From Bacillota bacterium (GTDB lineage Bacteria > Bacillota > Clostridia > Peptostreptococcales > Anaerovoracaceae): DNA of 64,000 bases. The notes beneath the pieces were generated by a model. That model searched no databases, was not told where the DNA came from, and saw only the letters and a program-made list of their open reading frames with translations. The stretch spans positions 46,954 to 110,953 of the forward strand of contig JAQYCQ010000038.1 in assembly GCA_028724585.1 (NCBI GenBank), in the 5' to 3' direction. Of this stretch, positions 9,344 through 17,577 are shown in pieces (the stretch's first letter is position 1; every line of letters begins with the position of its first letter). Made by a program: the position numbers and the translations under genes.

Positions 9344-10144
9344 ATGGGAGAACCTAATGACATGAACAAGGGCGGCATGAACGGCGGATATTATGATGCC
9401 GGCAGTGAGCACGGCTATGATACAGGTCGTGAACCCGGCCCTGATGACGGATATTATGATCCGGACTATGACGCCGATTATTATGGTATGGGAGGGCCGG
9501 GCGGATATTATGGCGGCAGGCCTCCGAGAAATGGCGGCTCCTCCGGCCTTAAGATCCTCGTGGTAGTGCTGGCGGTAATTGCGGTGCTGGCGGTCTGCGC
9601 GGCTGTATTTTTCGCTGTGAACTCAAATTCGGACAAATCGGATGACAGCTCGTCGAAGACCCAGGTCGAGGAAAACCAGGACGACCAGAAGGATTCCGAG
9701 AAAGCTGACGAGCAGGACAACAGCGGTGAACAGACCCAGAATAATGACGAAGAAAATATTGAAAACAGCAAGAACGCGTATAATGCGGGAAAAGCGGACG
9801 GCTATAACGAAGCTATGAAGGACAGACAGTCGTCATCGAGCTCGTCAAGCTCATCCAGCTCGTCAGCCGGAACTGCGTCATCTTCAAGTGAATACATATT
9901 CCCTGACAGCAGTTACAGACGCCTTTCAGGCGCTGACCTTTACGGACTCTCGGCATGGGAGCTGAAAGTAGCCAGAAACGAGATATACGCGAGACACGGA
10001 AGGCTTTTCAATAATCAGAGCCTTCAGAACCACTTTAACAGCTGCTCGTGGTATCACGGGTATATCGCCCCTTCACAGTTCAGCGACAGCGTACTGAATG
10101 ACACGGAAAGAGCGAATATAGCCCTGATACAGAGCCACGAATAA
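9344..10144 (+). CDS. Membrane-anchored protein with C-terminal YARHG domain
   Basis: The domain layout is a ~65-residue Gly/Tyr/Asp-rich cytoplasmic segment with repeated GGYYD/GYYDPD-like units, one TM helix (LKILVVVLAVIAVLAVCAAVFF), an acidic Gln/Glu/Asp linker, and a run of about a dozen serines. The C-terminal YARHG domain has LSGADLYGLSAWELKVARNE, IYARHGRLF and an SWYHGYI segment. YARHG domains occur outside the membrane in many Firmicutes and have no defined activity. The start at 9344 has TGAGGAG nine bases upstream; an in-frame ATG at 9317 lacks a ribosome site. An amidase lipoprotein follows after 14 bases, suggesting an envelope role. Confidence 0.82.
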   Translation: MGEPNDMNKGGMNGGYYDAGSEHGYDTGREPGPDDGYYDPDYDADYYGMGGPGGYYGGRPPRNGGSSGLKILVVVLAVIAVLAVCAAVFFAVNSNSDKSDDSSSKTQVEENQDDQKDSEKADEQDNSGEQTQNNDEENIENSKNAYNAGKADGYNEAMKDRQSSSSSSSSSSSSAGTASSSSEYIFPDSSYRRLSGADLYGLSAWELKVARNEIYARHGRLFNNQSLQNHFNSCSWYHGYIAPSQFSDSVLNDTERANIALIQSHE

Positions 10145-10158
10145 AGCAAGAGGCAAGT

Positions 10159-11031
10159 ATGAAGAAAAAGCTTTTTATCATATCTGTACTTGTGGCGCTG
10201 CTGGTCCTCTCAGGATGTGGCAGCGCGACGGCTGATATGAGCTCCGCGGCTCCGGAACAGCCTGCGAGCGCAGTGGAGCAGGAGGAACAGCCTTCAGCCG
10301 AGCCTGAACAGAAAGAAGAGGCGGATCAGTCAGCTGAAAATGAACAGGCAGCTCAGGTCGAAAACGGCGGACAGGACGAACAGGCAGAGGCAGAGTCTCA
10401 GAAAAACGGAAGGATTGTAGTCATAGACGCCGGCCATCAGGCGCATCAGAATTCCGGCCAGGAGCCTATAGGTCCGGGAGCCTCGCAGACCAAGCCTAAG
10501 GTATCAAGCGGCACTCAGGGCAAATATACAGGCGTCCCCGAATACCAGCTCAACCTCGATGTGGCCCTGAAGCTGCGCGACGAGCTGAGTAAGCGCGGCT
10601 ATAACGTCATAATGGTCAGGGAGACAAACGACGTGGATATAAGCAACAGCGAGAGAGCGGCTGTCGCCAATAACGCCCACGCGGACGCCTTTATAAGGAT
10701 ACACGCGGACGGCGCGGAGTCGGGAGATCCGGCAGGTACTATGACTATGTGCCAGACAGCTTCAAACCCGTATAACGGCGGTATCTACCAGCAGTGCCGC
10801 GCCCTTTCGGAGAGCGTGGTCAACGCGGTATGCGAACAGACAGGAGCAAAGAACCGCGGCGTTATGGAGACTGACACTATGTCGGGAATAAACTGGTGCC
10901 AGGTACCCGTTACGATAGTCGAGATGGGTTACATGACAAACCAGCAGGAGGATACGCTGATGCAGACTCCTGACTACCAGAACAAGATAGCTGTCGGCAT
11001 TGCCAACGGCATAGACCGCTTTTTACAGTAA
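10159..11031 (+). CDS. N-acetylmuramoyl-L-alanine amidase, lipoprotein (Amidase_3)
   Basis: Zinc amidase that cleaves the bond between MurNAc and the peptide stem of peptidoglycan. The signal peptide ends in a lipobox (VLSGCGS), so it should be anchored to the outer face of the membrane. A ~50-residue Glu/Gln/Ala-rich linker precedes the catalytic domain. Zinc and catalytic motifs are VIDAGHQ, the Glu in YQLNLDVALKLRDELS, FIRIHADG and VEMGYMTNQQED. The length is normal for a single-domain AmiC/CwlD-type enzyme. It likely shares a transcript with the YARHG gene. Confidence 0.92.
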   Translation: MKKKLFIISVLVALLVLSGCGSATADMSSAAPEQPASAVEQEEQPSAEPEQKEEADQSAENEQAAQVENGGQDEQAEAESQKNGRIVVIDAGHQAHQNSGQEPIGPGASQTKPKVSSGTQGKYTGVPEYQLNLDVALKLRDELSKRGYNVIMVRETNDVDISNSERAAVANNAHADAFIRIHADGAESGDPAGTMTMCQTASNPYNGGIYQQCRALSESVVNAVCEQTGAKNRGVMETDTMSGINWCQVPVTIVEMGYMTNQQEDTLMQTPDYQNKIAVGIANGIDRFLQ

Positions 11032-11131
11032 GGAATCAGATATCGGCCGACCTGGAAATTTACCGAAAAATAATAACCCCGAATCTGCTCCGGAATGTAT
11101 AATAAAGTAACAATGTAAAGGAGGACAAATC

Positions 11132-11788
11132 ATGAAAACTTACAAGTGCCTTATATGCAAAGAAGTATTCACAGTAGAAGACGGCGTTGAGCCGGTATGC
11201 CCTAAGTGCGGCGCAAAGGGCGACAAGCTCGTTCTCGTAGAAGAGACAAAGTCAAACCCTTACGCTGGAACTCAGACTGAGAAGAACCTCGAAGCAGCTT
11301 TCGCGGGCGAATCCCAGGCAAGAAACAAGTACACTTACTTCGCTTCGACAGCTAAGAAGGAAGGCTACGAGCAGATCGCTGCCCTCTTCCTCAAGACCGC
11401 TGACAACGAGAAAGAACACGCAAAGATGTGGTTTAAGGAACTCGGCGGCATCGGCAATACAGCTGAAAACCTCAGCGCTGCTGCTGACGGCGAAAACTAC
11501 GAGTGGACTGACATGTACAAAGGCTTCGCTGAAACAGCTGAAAAGGAAGGCTTCACTGAGCTCGCTGCCAAGTTCCGCATGGTAGCTGAGATAGAGAAGC
11601 ATCACGAAGAACGCTACAGAGCTCTCCTCCACAACGTAGAGGCTCAGGAAGTGTTCAAGAAGAGCGAAGTAAAGGTATGGGAATGCCGCAACTGCGGACA
11701 TATCGTAGTAGGAACAGCTGCTCCTGACGTATGCCCTGTATGCGCTCATCCTCAGTCATACTTCGAAATACACGCTGCAAACTATTAA
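11132..11788 (+). CDS. Rubrerythrin with rubredoxin-like knuckles at both ends
   Basis: Non-haem diiron peroxidase protecting anaerobes from hydrogen peroxide, fed by NADH through rubredoxin or a reductase. Residues 1-~35 carry CLIC and CPKC. The central ferritin-like bundle carries the diiron ligands ([37 protein letters not shown]). The C-terminus carries CRNC and CPVC with a classic rubredoxin fold. Classical rubrerythrin has only the C-terminal rubredoxin and reverse rubrerythrin only the N-terminal one; this 218-aa protein has both. AAAGGAGG sits eight bases before the ATG, and a terminator follows, so it is monocistronic. Confidence 0.95.
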   Translation: MKTYKCLICKEVFTVEDGVEPVCPKCGAKGDKLVLVEETKSNPYAGTQTEKNLEAAFAGESQARNKYTYFASTAKKEGYEQIAALFLKTADNEKEHAKMWFKELGGIGNTAENLSAAADGENYEWTDMYKGFAETAEKEGFTELAAKFRMVAEIEKHHEERYRALLHNVEAQEVFKKSEVKVWECRNCGHIVVGTAAPDVCPVCAHPQSYFEIHAANY

Positions 11789-11831
11789 TCGAATATAACA
11801 GTTTAATGATTTAATAGATCAAGCTGACAGC

Positions 11832-11867
11832 AGGCCGGCGCTTCAGAAATGAGGCGCCGGCCTTTTT
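11832..11867 (+). terminator. Terminator after rubrerythrin gene
   Basis: AGGCCGGCGC at 11832-11841 pairs with GCGCCGGCCT at 11854-11863. The loop is 12 bases, followed by TTTTT. Confidence 0.9.
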
Positions 11868-11968
11868 GTTAAGATTATTTTCCTTGTAAATCCTCCTGGA
11901 AGAGCGTATCATTTCTAAAGCAATATTAAAAAATGTTTATGCGATACGCATCAGGAGACAGACAAATC

Positions 11969-13324
11969 ATGAAAGCAATCATTATCGGATGCGGCAACGT
12001 AGGGCTGACAGTCGCTCAGAGACTCGTAGACGAAGACCACGACGTCGTCCTCATAGACCGGTCCGAAGATATGGTAAATAATATTCCCGACGACCTGGAC
12101 GCCATGGTCATCAGAGGAGAAGGCAATTCCATAGCGACCCTGAAGGAAGCCGGCATAGAGAACGCTGACGCGCTCATAGCCGTTACCAGGTCCGACGAGG
12201 TCAACCTGCTCTGCTGCCTTATCGCCCACGGGATCAGCAGCTGCCACACTATAGCAAGAGTAAGGGATCCGCTTTATCTGGACGAAGCCGATTTCCTCAA
12301 GGAAAATATGAACATAAACCTGATCATCAATCCTGAGTACGCGACCGCCAGAGAAATATCCAGGCTGCTCATGTTTCCTGACTCAGACAATGTGGTCACA
12401 TTCGCCAGGAACAGGATACTGTTCACGAACGCCCATATAGGTCCGGAGCAGAAGCTGGACGGCATGACCATAGCGGCAGCCAGCCGGAGGATAGGTGACA
12501 ATGTACTGATCTCGGCTGTAGAAAGGGACGGCGAGGTGTATATCCCTAACGGTTCTTTTGAGCTCAGGAACGGCGACAGCATATATATCCTGGCTTCAGC
12601 GGCGCATACGACAGCGTTCTACAAAAGGATAGGCCTGTCCGGGAGCAGGATAAAGCATGTGCTCATAGCGGGCGGAAGCCTCATCGCCGAATATCTGACG
12701 TCCATGCTGGTGACTATGGGCGCGGAGGCCCACATCATCGAGGAAAACAGGCAGAGGGCGGAGCAGCTCTCAGACAAGCTGGATAAAGCGACCATCATCC
12801 TCGGCGATGCCACTGACCGGAACACACTGCTGGATCAGGGACTTCTGAATGCCGACGCTTTCGTAACACTTATGGACGCGGACGAAGAAAATGTCATGAT
12901 CAGCCTCTTCGCCAAAACGGAGAGCAGCGCTAAGCTCGTAATGAAGATGGCCAAGACCGCTTTCCGCGACATACTGAGTGAGCTGGGCCTGGAGAGCGCT
13001 GTATTTCCGGACCTTATGACGGCGGATTACATAATGCAGTACCTGCGCGCCGTACAGAACAGTACAGGAAACAGCGTAGAGACTCTCTATCACATGTTTG
13101 GCGGCCGTGTCGAAGCTATTGAGTTCGTGGCCCGCACCGAATCTCCGGTAATAGACGCAAGACTGGCCGATCTCGACCTGAAGCCTGACACCCTCATAGG
13201 CTGCATAAACCGCCACGGGCGGATAATCGTCCCGCGAGGCGGCGATATGATACATATAGGCGATACCGTAGTAGTCGTAACAGCCGATAAAGGCCTCCAC
13301 GACCTGAACGATATACTGGTTTAG
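11969..13324 (+). CDS. trkA: Trk potassium uptake system NAD-binding protein TrkA
   Basis: Peripheral regulatory subunit of the K+ channel formed with TrkH; its RCK domains bind NAD(H) or ATP and gate the channel. The protein is two tandem RCK_N/RCK_C halves. The first Rossmann motif is IIIGCGNVG at the N-terminus, and the second half restarts near residue 230 with HVLIAGGSLIAEYL. At 451 aa the length is normal. ATG at 11969 has CAGGAGA about ten bases upstream; the upstream in-frame ATG at 11933 adds 12 non-conserved residues. trkH follows after 15 bases. Confidence 0.95.
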   Translation: MKAIIIGCGNVGLTVAQRLVDEDHDVVLIDRSEDMVNNIPDDLDAMVIRGEGNSIATLKEAGIENADALIAVTRSDEVNLLCCLIAHGISSCHTIARVRDPLYLDEADFLKENMNINLIINPEYATAREISRLLMFPDSDNVVTFARNRILFTNAHIGPEQKLDGMTIAAASRRIGDNVLISAVERDGEVYIPNGSFELRNGDSIYILASAAHTTAFYKRIGLSGSRIKHVLIAGGSLIAEYLTSMLVTMGAEAHIIEENRQRAEQLSDKLDKATIILGDATDRNTLLDQGLLNADAFVTLMDADEENVMISLFAKTESSAKLVMKMAKTAFRDILSELGLESAVFPDLMTADYIMQYLRAVQNSTGNSVETLYHMFGGRVEAIEFVARTESPVIDARLADLDLKPDTLIGCINRHGRIIVPRGGDMIHIGDTVVVVTADKGLHDLNDILV

Positions 13325-13339
13325 CGGCGGAGGCTGCAG

Positions 13340-14776
13340 ATGAATATAAGACTGATCCTTTACATAACCGGCTGGATACTGAACATAGAAGCTGTGTTCA
13401 TGGTGCCTTCTGTAGTTGTTTCACTTATCTACAAGGAAGACTGCCTGCCGATAGTTTTCGCGATCCTGATCTGCGCGGTCTGCGGGATCGCTCTGGTCAT
13501 AAAGAAACCTGAGAACCGCCAGTTCTCGATAAAAGAGGGATATGTGGCAGTCGCCATGGCCTGGCTGGTCATGTCCGCCGCCGGCATGCTCCCCTTCATG
13601 TTCGCGGGCGCGATACCGAACCCCTTCAACGCTTTTTTCGAGACTGTATCCGGCTTCACTACCACCGGAGCCAGCATACTCCACTCTGTAGAGTCTGTAC
13701 CTAAAGGCTTGATCTTCTGGCGCAGCATGACCCACTGGATAGGCGGCATGGGCATCCTGGTATTTTTAATATCCGTAATACCTATGGTGGGCGGCAGCAA
13801 GATGAACCTGATGAAAGCGGAGAGCTCCGGCCCTTCGGTCAGCAGGATAATGCCTACTGCTAAAGAGAGCGCCAGGATGCTGTACAAAATCTACATTGGT
13901 ATGACTGTAATAATGGTCGTACTGCTCCTGGCCGACAGGATGCCGCTTTTCGACGCGCTCACTATCACCTTCGGCACGGCAGGAACAGGCGGTTTCGGCG
14001 TGCTGAACGACAGCTGCGCCAGCTATACGACCTACCAGCAGGTGGTCGTAACGGTGTTCATGATCCTGTTCGCGGTCAACTTCAACGTGTATTTCTTTGC
14101 GCTGACAAGAAAGTTCAAGGACGCCTTCTCTGTGGAAGAAGCGCGCTGGTACCTGTTGATAGTAGCGGGGGCGACAGGCCTCATAGCCTTCGATATCCGT
14201 GGTGATCACAGCAGCATATGGCAGGCAATACAGCAGGCGGCCTTCCAGGTGGCATCTATCATCTCCACGACCGGCTACTCGACGACCGACTTCAACCAGT
14301 GGCCGGCAGTCTCATGTACGGTGCTGGTCTTCCTTATGATACTGGGCGGCTGCTCCGGCTCCACCAGCGGAGGACTCAAAGTCTGTCGTCTGGTCGTGCA
14401 GGTCAAGCAGCTGGCAAGGGAACTGCTTTTTTACCTCTATCCGGGTTCGGTCCGCCAGATCAGGCTGGACGGAAAAAAGCTGGACACTTCAATAATACGT
14501 TCTATCAACGTTTTCGCAGGTGCCTACGCTATGATATTCGCCGTATCCCTGCTGCTCATATCCTTCGACGGCTTCGACTTTACGACCAATTTCACGGCAG
14601 TGGCCGCGACACTGAGCAATATAGGCCCGGGACTGGGCAAGGTAGGGCCGGCCTCCAACTTCGACCTTTACTCGGACTTTTCCAAGATGGTGCTGAGCTT
14701 CGACATGCTGGCGGGCAGGCTGGAGATCTTCCCGATCCTGCTCTTCTTTACGCCGAAGACATGGAAAAAGTTCTAA
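13340..14776 (+). CDS. trkH: Trk potassium uptake system membrane protein TrkH
   Basis: Pore-forming K+ transporter of the Trk/Ktr/HKT superfamily. The 478-aa protein has about ten hydrophobic segments arranged as repeated M-P-M units. Selectivity-filter loops are visible as SGFTTTGAS, GTAGTGGFG, ISTTGYSTTDF and LSNIGPGLG, each with a filter glycine. GGCSGSTSGGLKVCR is the conserved gating region. A ribosome site GCGGAGG precedes the ATG. Two-gene operon with trkA. Confidence 0.95.
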   Translation: MNIRLILYITGWILNIEAVFMVPSVVVSLIYKEDCLPIVFAILICAVCGIALVIKKPENRQFSIKEGYVAVAMAWLVMSAAGMLPFMFAGAIPNPFNAFFETVSGFTTTGASILHSVESVPKGLIFWRSMTHWIGGMGILVFLISVIPMVGGSKMNLMKAESSGPSVSRIMPTAKESARMLYKIYIGMTVIMVVLLLADRMPLFDALTITFGTAGTGGFGVLNDSCASYTTYQQVVVTVFMILFAVNFNVYFFALTRKFKDAFSVEEARWYLLIVAGATGLIAFDIRGDHSSIWQAIQQAAFQVASIISTTGYSTTDFNQWPAVSCTVLVFLMILGGCSGSTSGGLKVCRLVVQVKQLARELLFYLYPGSVRQIRLDGKKLDTSIIRSINVFAGAYAMIFAVSLLLISFDGFDFTTNFTAVAATLSNIGPGLGKVGPASNFDLYSDFSKMVLSFDMLAGRLEIFPILLFFTPKTWKKF

Positions 14777-14789
14777 ATACATATCCTGC

Positions 14790-14870
14790 GCCGGCTCCGC
14801 CGGCATATGCCTGACGGCAGAGCGGCAGTCCGGCCGCTGCCGTGAGGCACTTCGTCGACGGAGTCGTCGT
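14790..14870. repeat. Cluster of compensating hairpins downstream of trkH
   Basis: GCCGGC-TCC-GCCGGC (14790-14804), ACGGCAG / CTGCCGT (14814-14843) and GTCGAC-GGA-GTCGTC (14854-14868). The same AGGCACTT-stem-GGA-stem arrangement occurs at 19771-19794. No T-run follows immediately, so terminator function is uncertain. Confidence 0.6.
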
Positions 14871-14905
14871 GAAACGGAATAAAACAACAAAAAGGCCGTT
14901 AAACC

Positions 14906-14934
14906 TTGATATATTCCTTCCAGCGTAATATTAT
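14906..14934 (+). promoter_or_regulatory. Sigma-70-type promoter for the AlaA-like aminotransferase
   Basis: TTGATA at 14906-14911, a 17-base spacer, and TATTAT at 14929-14934. The leader would be about 48 bases. Confidence 0.6.
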
Positions 14935-14988
14935 TTCTAGGTATAGTAAAAATATTGTGCATACATTTTTGTACGAGAGAGGTATAAC

Positions 14989-16206
14989 ATGAGAACATTC
15001 GAAAAGTCTCAGAAGCTTAATAGCGTAAAGTATGAAATCAGAGGACCAGTTGCTGTCAAGGCCAACGAAATGATAGACCAGGGCATCGACGTCCTCAAGC
15101 TTAACATAGGAAACCCTGCTCCGTTCGGATTCAGGGCTCCACAGAGAATAGTCGACGAAATGAAGGCTCACCTCGAGGAGAACGAAGGTTATTCGCACTC
15201 AAAGGGTATGCCTGAGACTCGCCAGGCTATCTACGAATACGGCCTTAAGAAGGGCCTTCCTAACATCAACACTGACGAGATCTTCACAGGAAACGGTGCC
15301 AGCGAGCTGATCACTATGTCGCTGAACGCTCTGCTCAACCCTGGCGACGAGATCCTGGTACCTGCTCCGGACTATCCGCTCTGGACTGGTTCTGTAACAC
15401 TCGGCGGCGGCACACCTGTACACTATCTCTGCGACGAGAAGTCCAACTGGATGCCTGACATCGAGGACATGAAAAAGAAGATCAACTCCCACACTAAGGG
15501 CATCGTTGTCATCAACCCTAACAACCCTACAGGAGCTGTTTATCCTGACGAAGTCCTCCAGCAGATCGCTGACCTCGCCCGCGAGCACGAGCTCATCCTC
15601 TTCTCAGACGAGATCTACGACAGGATCCTCATGGACGGCTATGAGCACCACTCACTGGCTACATTCGCTCCTGACGTATTCACTATCACATTCGGCGGCC
15701 TCTCAAAGTCCCACTTCATGTGCGGCTTCAGGATCGGCTGGATGATCCTCTGCGGCGACAGATCAAAGGTTAAGGACTACATCGCTGGCCTGACTCTCCT
15801 GGCTTCGATGAGACTGTGCTCCAACGTACCGGCTCAGTCAGTAGTAAAGAGCTGCCTCGAAGACAAGAGCGAGCTCGAAGTTATGCTCCAGCCGGGCGGC
15901 AGGATCTACGAGCAGAGAGAAGCTACTATAAACGCTCTCAACGAAATTGACGGTGTTTCAGTAGTTAAGCCTCACGGCGCTTTCTACTGCTTCCCTAAGC
16001 TCGATGTCAAGAAATTCAACATCCACGACGACACACAGTTCGCCATCGACCTTCTCGAGCAGCAGCACGTACTAATCACAAGCGGCACAGGCTTCAACTG
16101 GCCTGACCCTGACCACTTCAGGATCGTAATGCTCCCTGACGTAGACACTATCACAGCTGCTATGAAGGGTCTCGCTGCATTCCTGGCAGACTATCACCAG
16201 AAATAA
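14989..16206 (+). CDS. alaA: Alanine-type aminotransferase (AlaA-like, class I/II PLP enzyme)
   Basis: Fold-type I PLP enzyme closely resembling E. coli AlaA (glutamate-pyruvate aminotransferase). Shared features are the opening EKSxKL-x-V-x-YxIRGP, LKLNIGNPAPFGF, NNPTGAVY, SDEIYDRIL and ASMRLCANVPAQ-like segments. The PLP lysine lies in FGGLSKSHF. At 405 aa the length is the same as AlaA. It links pyruvate and glutamate pools, which suits amino-acid fermentation. It has its own promoter and terminator, so it is monocistronic. AGAGAGG precedes the ATG. Confidence 0.85.
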   Translation: MRTFEKSQKLNSVKYEIRGPVAVKANEMIDQGIDVLKLNIGNPAPFGFRAPQRIVDEMKAHLEENEGYSHSKGMPETRQAIYEYGLKKGLPNINTDEIFTGNGASELITMSLNALLNPGDEILVPAPDYPLWTGSVTLGGGTPVHYLCDEKSNWMPDIEDMKKKINSHTKGIVVINPNNPTGAVYPDEVLQQIADLAREHELILFSDEIYDRILMDGYEHHSLATFAPDVFTITFGGLSKSHFMCGFRIGWMILCGDRSKVKDYIAGLTLLASMRLCSNVPAQSVVKSCLEDKSELEVMLQPGGRIYEQREATINALNEIDGVSVVKPHGAFYCFPKLDVKKFNIHDDTQFAIDLLEQQHVLITSGTGFNWPDPDHFRIVMLPDVDTITAAMKGLAAFLADYHQK

Positions 16207-16260
16207 CAACGAGAGCTCCGCTCACATATCGCGCTGACGCGCGGAAACTGCAAATACAGA

Positions 16261-16292
16261 GGGAACCAGCCATCCAGCCGGTTCCCTTTTTT
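16261..16292 (+). terminator. Terminator after alaA-like gene
   Basis: GGGAACC (16261-16267) pairs with GGTTCCC (16280-16286), followed by TTTTTT. Confidence 0.88.
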
Positions 16293-16315
16293 CATATGCT
16301 GCAGCTGATCGTTAG

Positions 16316-16463
16316 GGCGGCGCACGTGTCCGAAGCGAAAACACATCGGTGTTTTCGCAAGATGCGGCGCGGTTCGCCGATTCTCGCGAAGGAACCGCAC
16401 TAAGTAAGCTGGAAGATCGCGGTCGGATCCACCGCCGCGCGTGAGACTGTTCCCGATCACCGC
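16316..16463. repeat. Truncated copy of the palindromic element
   Basis: The right half only of the element at 16511-16772, starting at the GGCGCACGTGTCCGAAG arm. About 120 bases are nearly identical to 16625-16745; the hairpin stem change GCGAAAAC/GTTTTCGC versus GTGAAAAC/GTTTTCGC is visible. The matching left arm and left terminal repeat are missing. The offset between copies is 308 bases, suggesting tandem duplication and loss or an insertion remnant. Confidence 0.75.
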
Positions 16464-16510
16464 AGTATGATGATTATTAGCAGCCGGCGTTTGCAGCAGA
16501 AGTAATATCG

Positions 16511-16772
16511 GCGGAGACCGGGGCAGGGTTCACGTAGCGGCATTGGAGACGATCGCAGGTCTTCCCGGTGACGAGTGGCTTGAAGCGGCGAAGTTGAGCT
16601 GAGACCTCAAGTCTCAGCTCAGCAGCGGCGCACGTGTCCGAAGTGAAAACACATCGGTGTTTTCGCAAGATGCGGCGCGGTTCGCCGATTCCCGCGAAGG
16701 AACCGCACTAAGTAAGCTGGAAGATCGCGGTCGGATCCACCGCCGCTACGTGAACCCTGCCCCGGTCTCCGC
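16511..16772. repeat. Palindromic interspersed element, copy 2
   Basis: 262 bp bounded by perfect 31-base inverted repeats: 16511-16541 and 16742-16772, outer sequence GCGGAGACCGGGGCAGGG. Inside are GGTCTTCC (about 16558-16565) pairing imperfectly with GGAAGATC (about 16719-16726), a hairpin GAGCTGAGAC / GTCTCAGCTC (16596-16620), and the shared GGCGCACGTGTCCGAAG arm. Compared with copy 1 at 8691-8949 the architecture is the same, but the terminal repeats and first inner hairpin have unrelated sequences on both strands of the stem. Confidence 0.85.
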
Positions 16773-16787
16773 GACATGATAGTTGCC

Positions 16788-16816
16788 TTGAATAACCTAT
16801 TTCACCGGTGTATAAT
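16788..16816 (+). promoter_or_regulatory. Promoter for the ECF S component gene
   Basis: TTGAAT (16788-16793), 17-base spacer, TATAAT (16811-16816). It starts 16 bases after the palindromic element ends. The leader would be about 37 bases. Confidence 0.75.
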
Positions 16817-16859
16817 ACGTTAAATATATGGTTCTTGACAGCCAGAAAGGAAGAGCAAA

Positions 16860-17405
16860 ATGAACAGTTCTGAAAAGACAGTAAATATAGTGCTGGGCGG
16901 AGTAATGGCAGCGCTGGTGTTCGCAGTAACCTGCATCAGTATCCCTAACGGAGTAGGCGGCTACACCCATCTCGGCGACGCCATGGTAGTGCTGGCCCTA
17001 ATGATGCTGGGCAAGAAGATAGGAGCGGCAGCAGCCGGCATAGGCGCTATGCTCTCCGACATAATCCTCGGCTACTCTATGTGGGCGCCCTTCTCGCTAA
17101 TAGCCAAAGTCCTCATGGTAGTTGTCATAGGAATCCTGCTCGACAGAGGAAGCAGCAGGATCTGGTGGCTGATCTCAATGGTCATCGGTTTCCTTGTGGA
17201 GACAGCAGTATACTCAGGAGCAGCATATTTCCTGGAAGGCGGTATAGGCGGATCCATCGCCGAAGCGGCCGGCATGATCATCCAGGGAGTGCTGGGCATA
17301 GTGGTCGGAGGCATTGCGACAGCCGCGGTTTCAAAGACAGCATTAGGAAAGAAAATGGTATACCATATCGGCAGCCTTAGCAGCGGAACTTCCAGAGAAC
17401 ATTAG
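16860..17405 (+). CDS. ECF transporter S component, unknown vitamin substrate
   Basis: 181-aa integral membrane protein with about six hydrophobic segments. Features of ECF S components are an opening helix with small residues (VNIVLGGVMAALVFAVT), the THLGDAMVVLALMMLGKK motif where the substrate loop lies, and GIGAMLSDII. This pattern fits the S components of the riboflavin/HMP/pyridoxine-type group, but the ligand cannot be read from the sequence. The EcfA/EcfT energising module is not in the window, so it presumably shares one encoded elsewhere. The ribosome site AAAGGAAG precedes the ATG. eutS follows, behind a separate promoter. Confidence 0.82.
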   Translation: MNSSEKTVNIVLGGVMAALVFAVTCISIPNGVGGYTHLGDAMVVLALMMLGKKIGAAAAGIGAMLSDIILGYSMWAPFSLIAKVLMVVVIGILLDRGSSRIWWLISMVIGFLVETAVYSGAAYFLEGGIGGSIAEAAGMIIQGVLGIVVGGIATAAVSKTALGKKMVYHIGSLSSGTSREH

Positions 17406-17420
17406 CTATATATTTAACGT

Positions 17421-17449
17421 TTGACTTTCACAGAAAATGTTAATAGAAT
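17421..17449 (+). promoter_or_regulatory. Promoter for eutS-eutP
   Basis: TTGACT (17421-17426), 17-base spacer, TAGAAT (17444-17449). It predicts a transcript start near 17456 and a leader of about 122 bases. Confidence 0.7.
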
Positions 17450-17455
17450 ATATGT

Positions 17456-17544
17456 AACAGAAGAGTGATGAGGCGGGTTTTTGAAAAGCCCTCCCATCCG
17501 CTCTTCAAAATTTTGCGGATGCCAGGGGGGCAGTCCGCGTTTTT
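17456..17544 (+). promoter_or_regulatory. eutS leader: hairpin followed by intrinsic terminator (possible attenuator)
   Basis: The first hairpin closes with GAAGAG (17460-17465) and CTCTTC (17501-17506), enclosing GGCGGG / CCCTCC. Next, GCGGA-T-GCC (17515-17523) pairs with GGC-AG-TCCGC (17529-17538), and TTTTT follows at 17540-17544, only 33 bases before the eutS ATG. In known ethanolamine operons a two-component ANTAR protein (EutV) controls terminators by antitermination. Whether this leader is bound by such a protein is not shown here. It could instead be the terminator of the upstream ECF gene. Confidence 0.5.
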
Positions 17545-17577
17545 CTGTAAGTTTACGAAGGGAGGACATCTGAAGGT

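Noticed and set aside
14218..14814. A 198-aa plus-strand frame inside trkH
   Set aside because: Alternative frame of trkH, whose filter motifs are intact to the end. No ribosome site.
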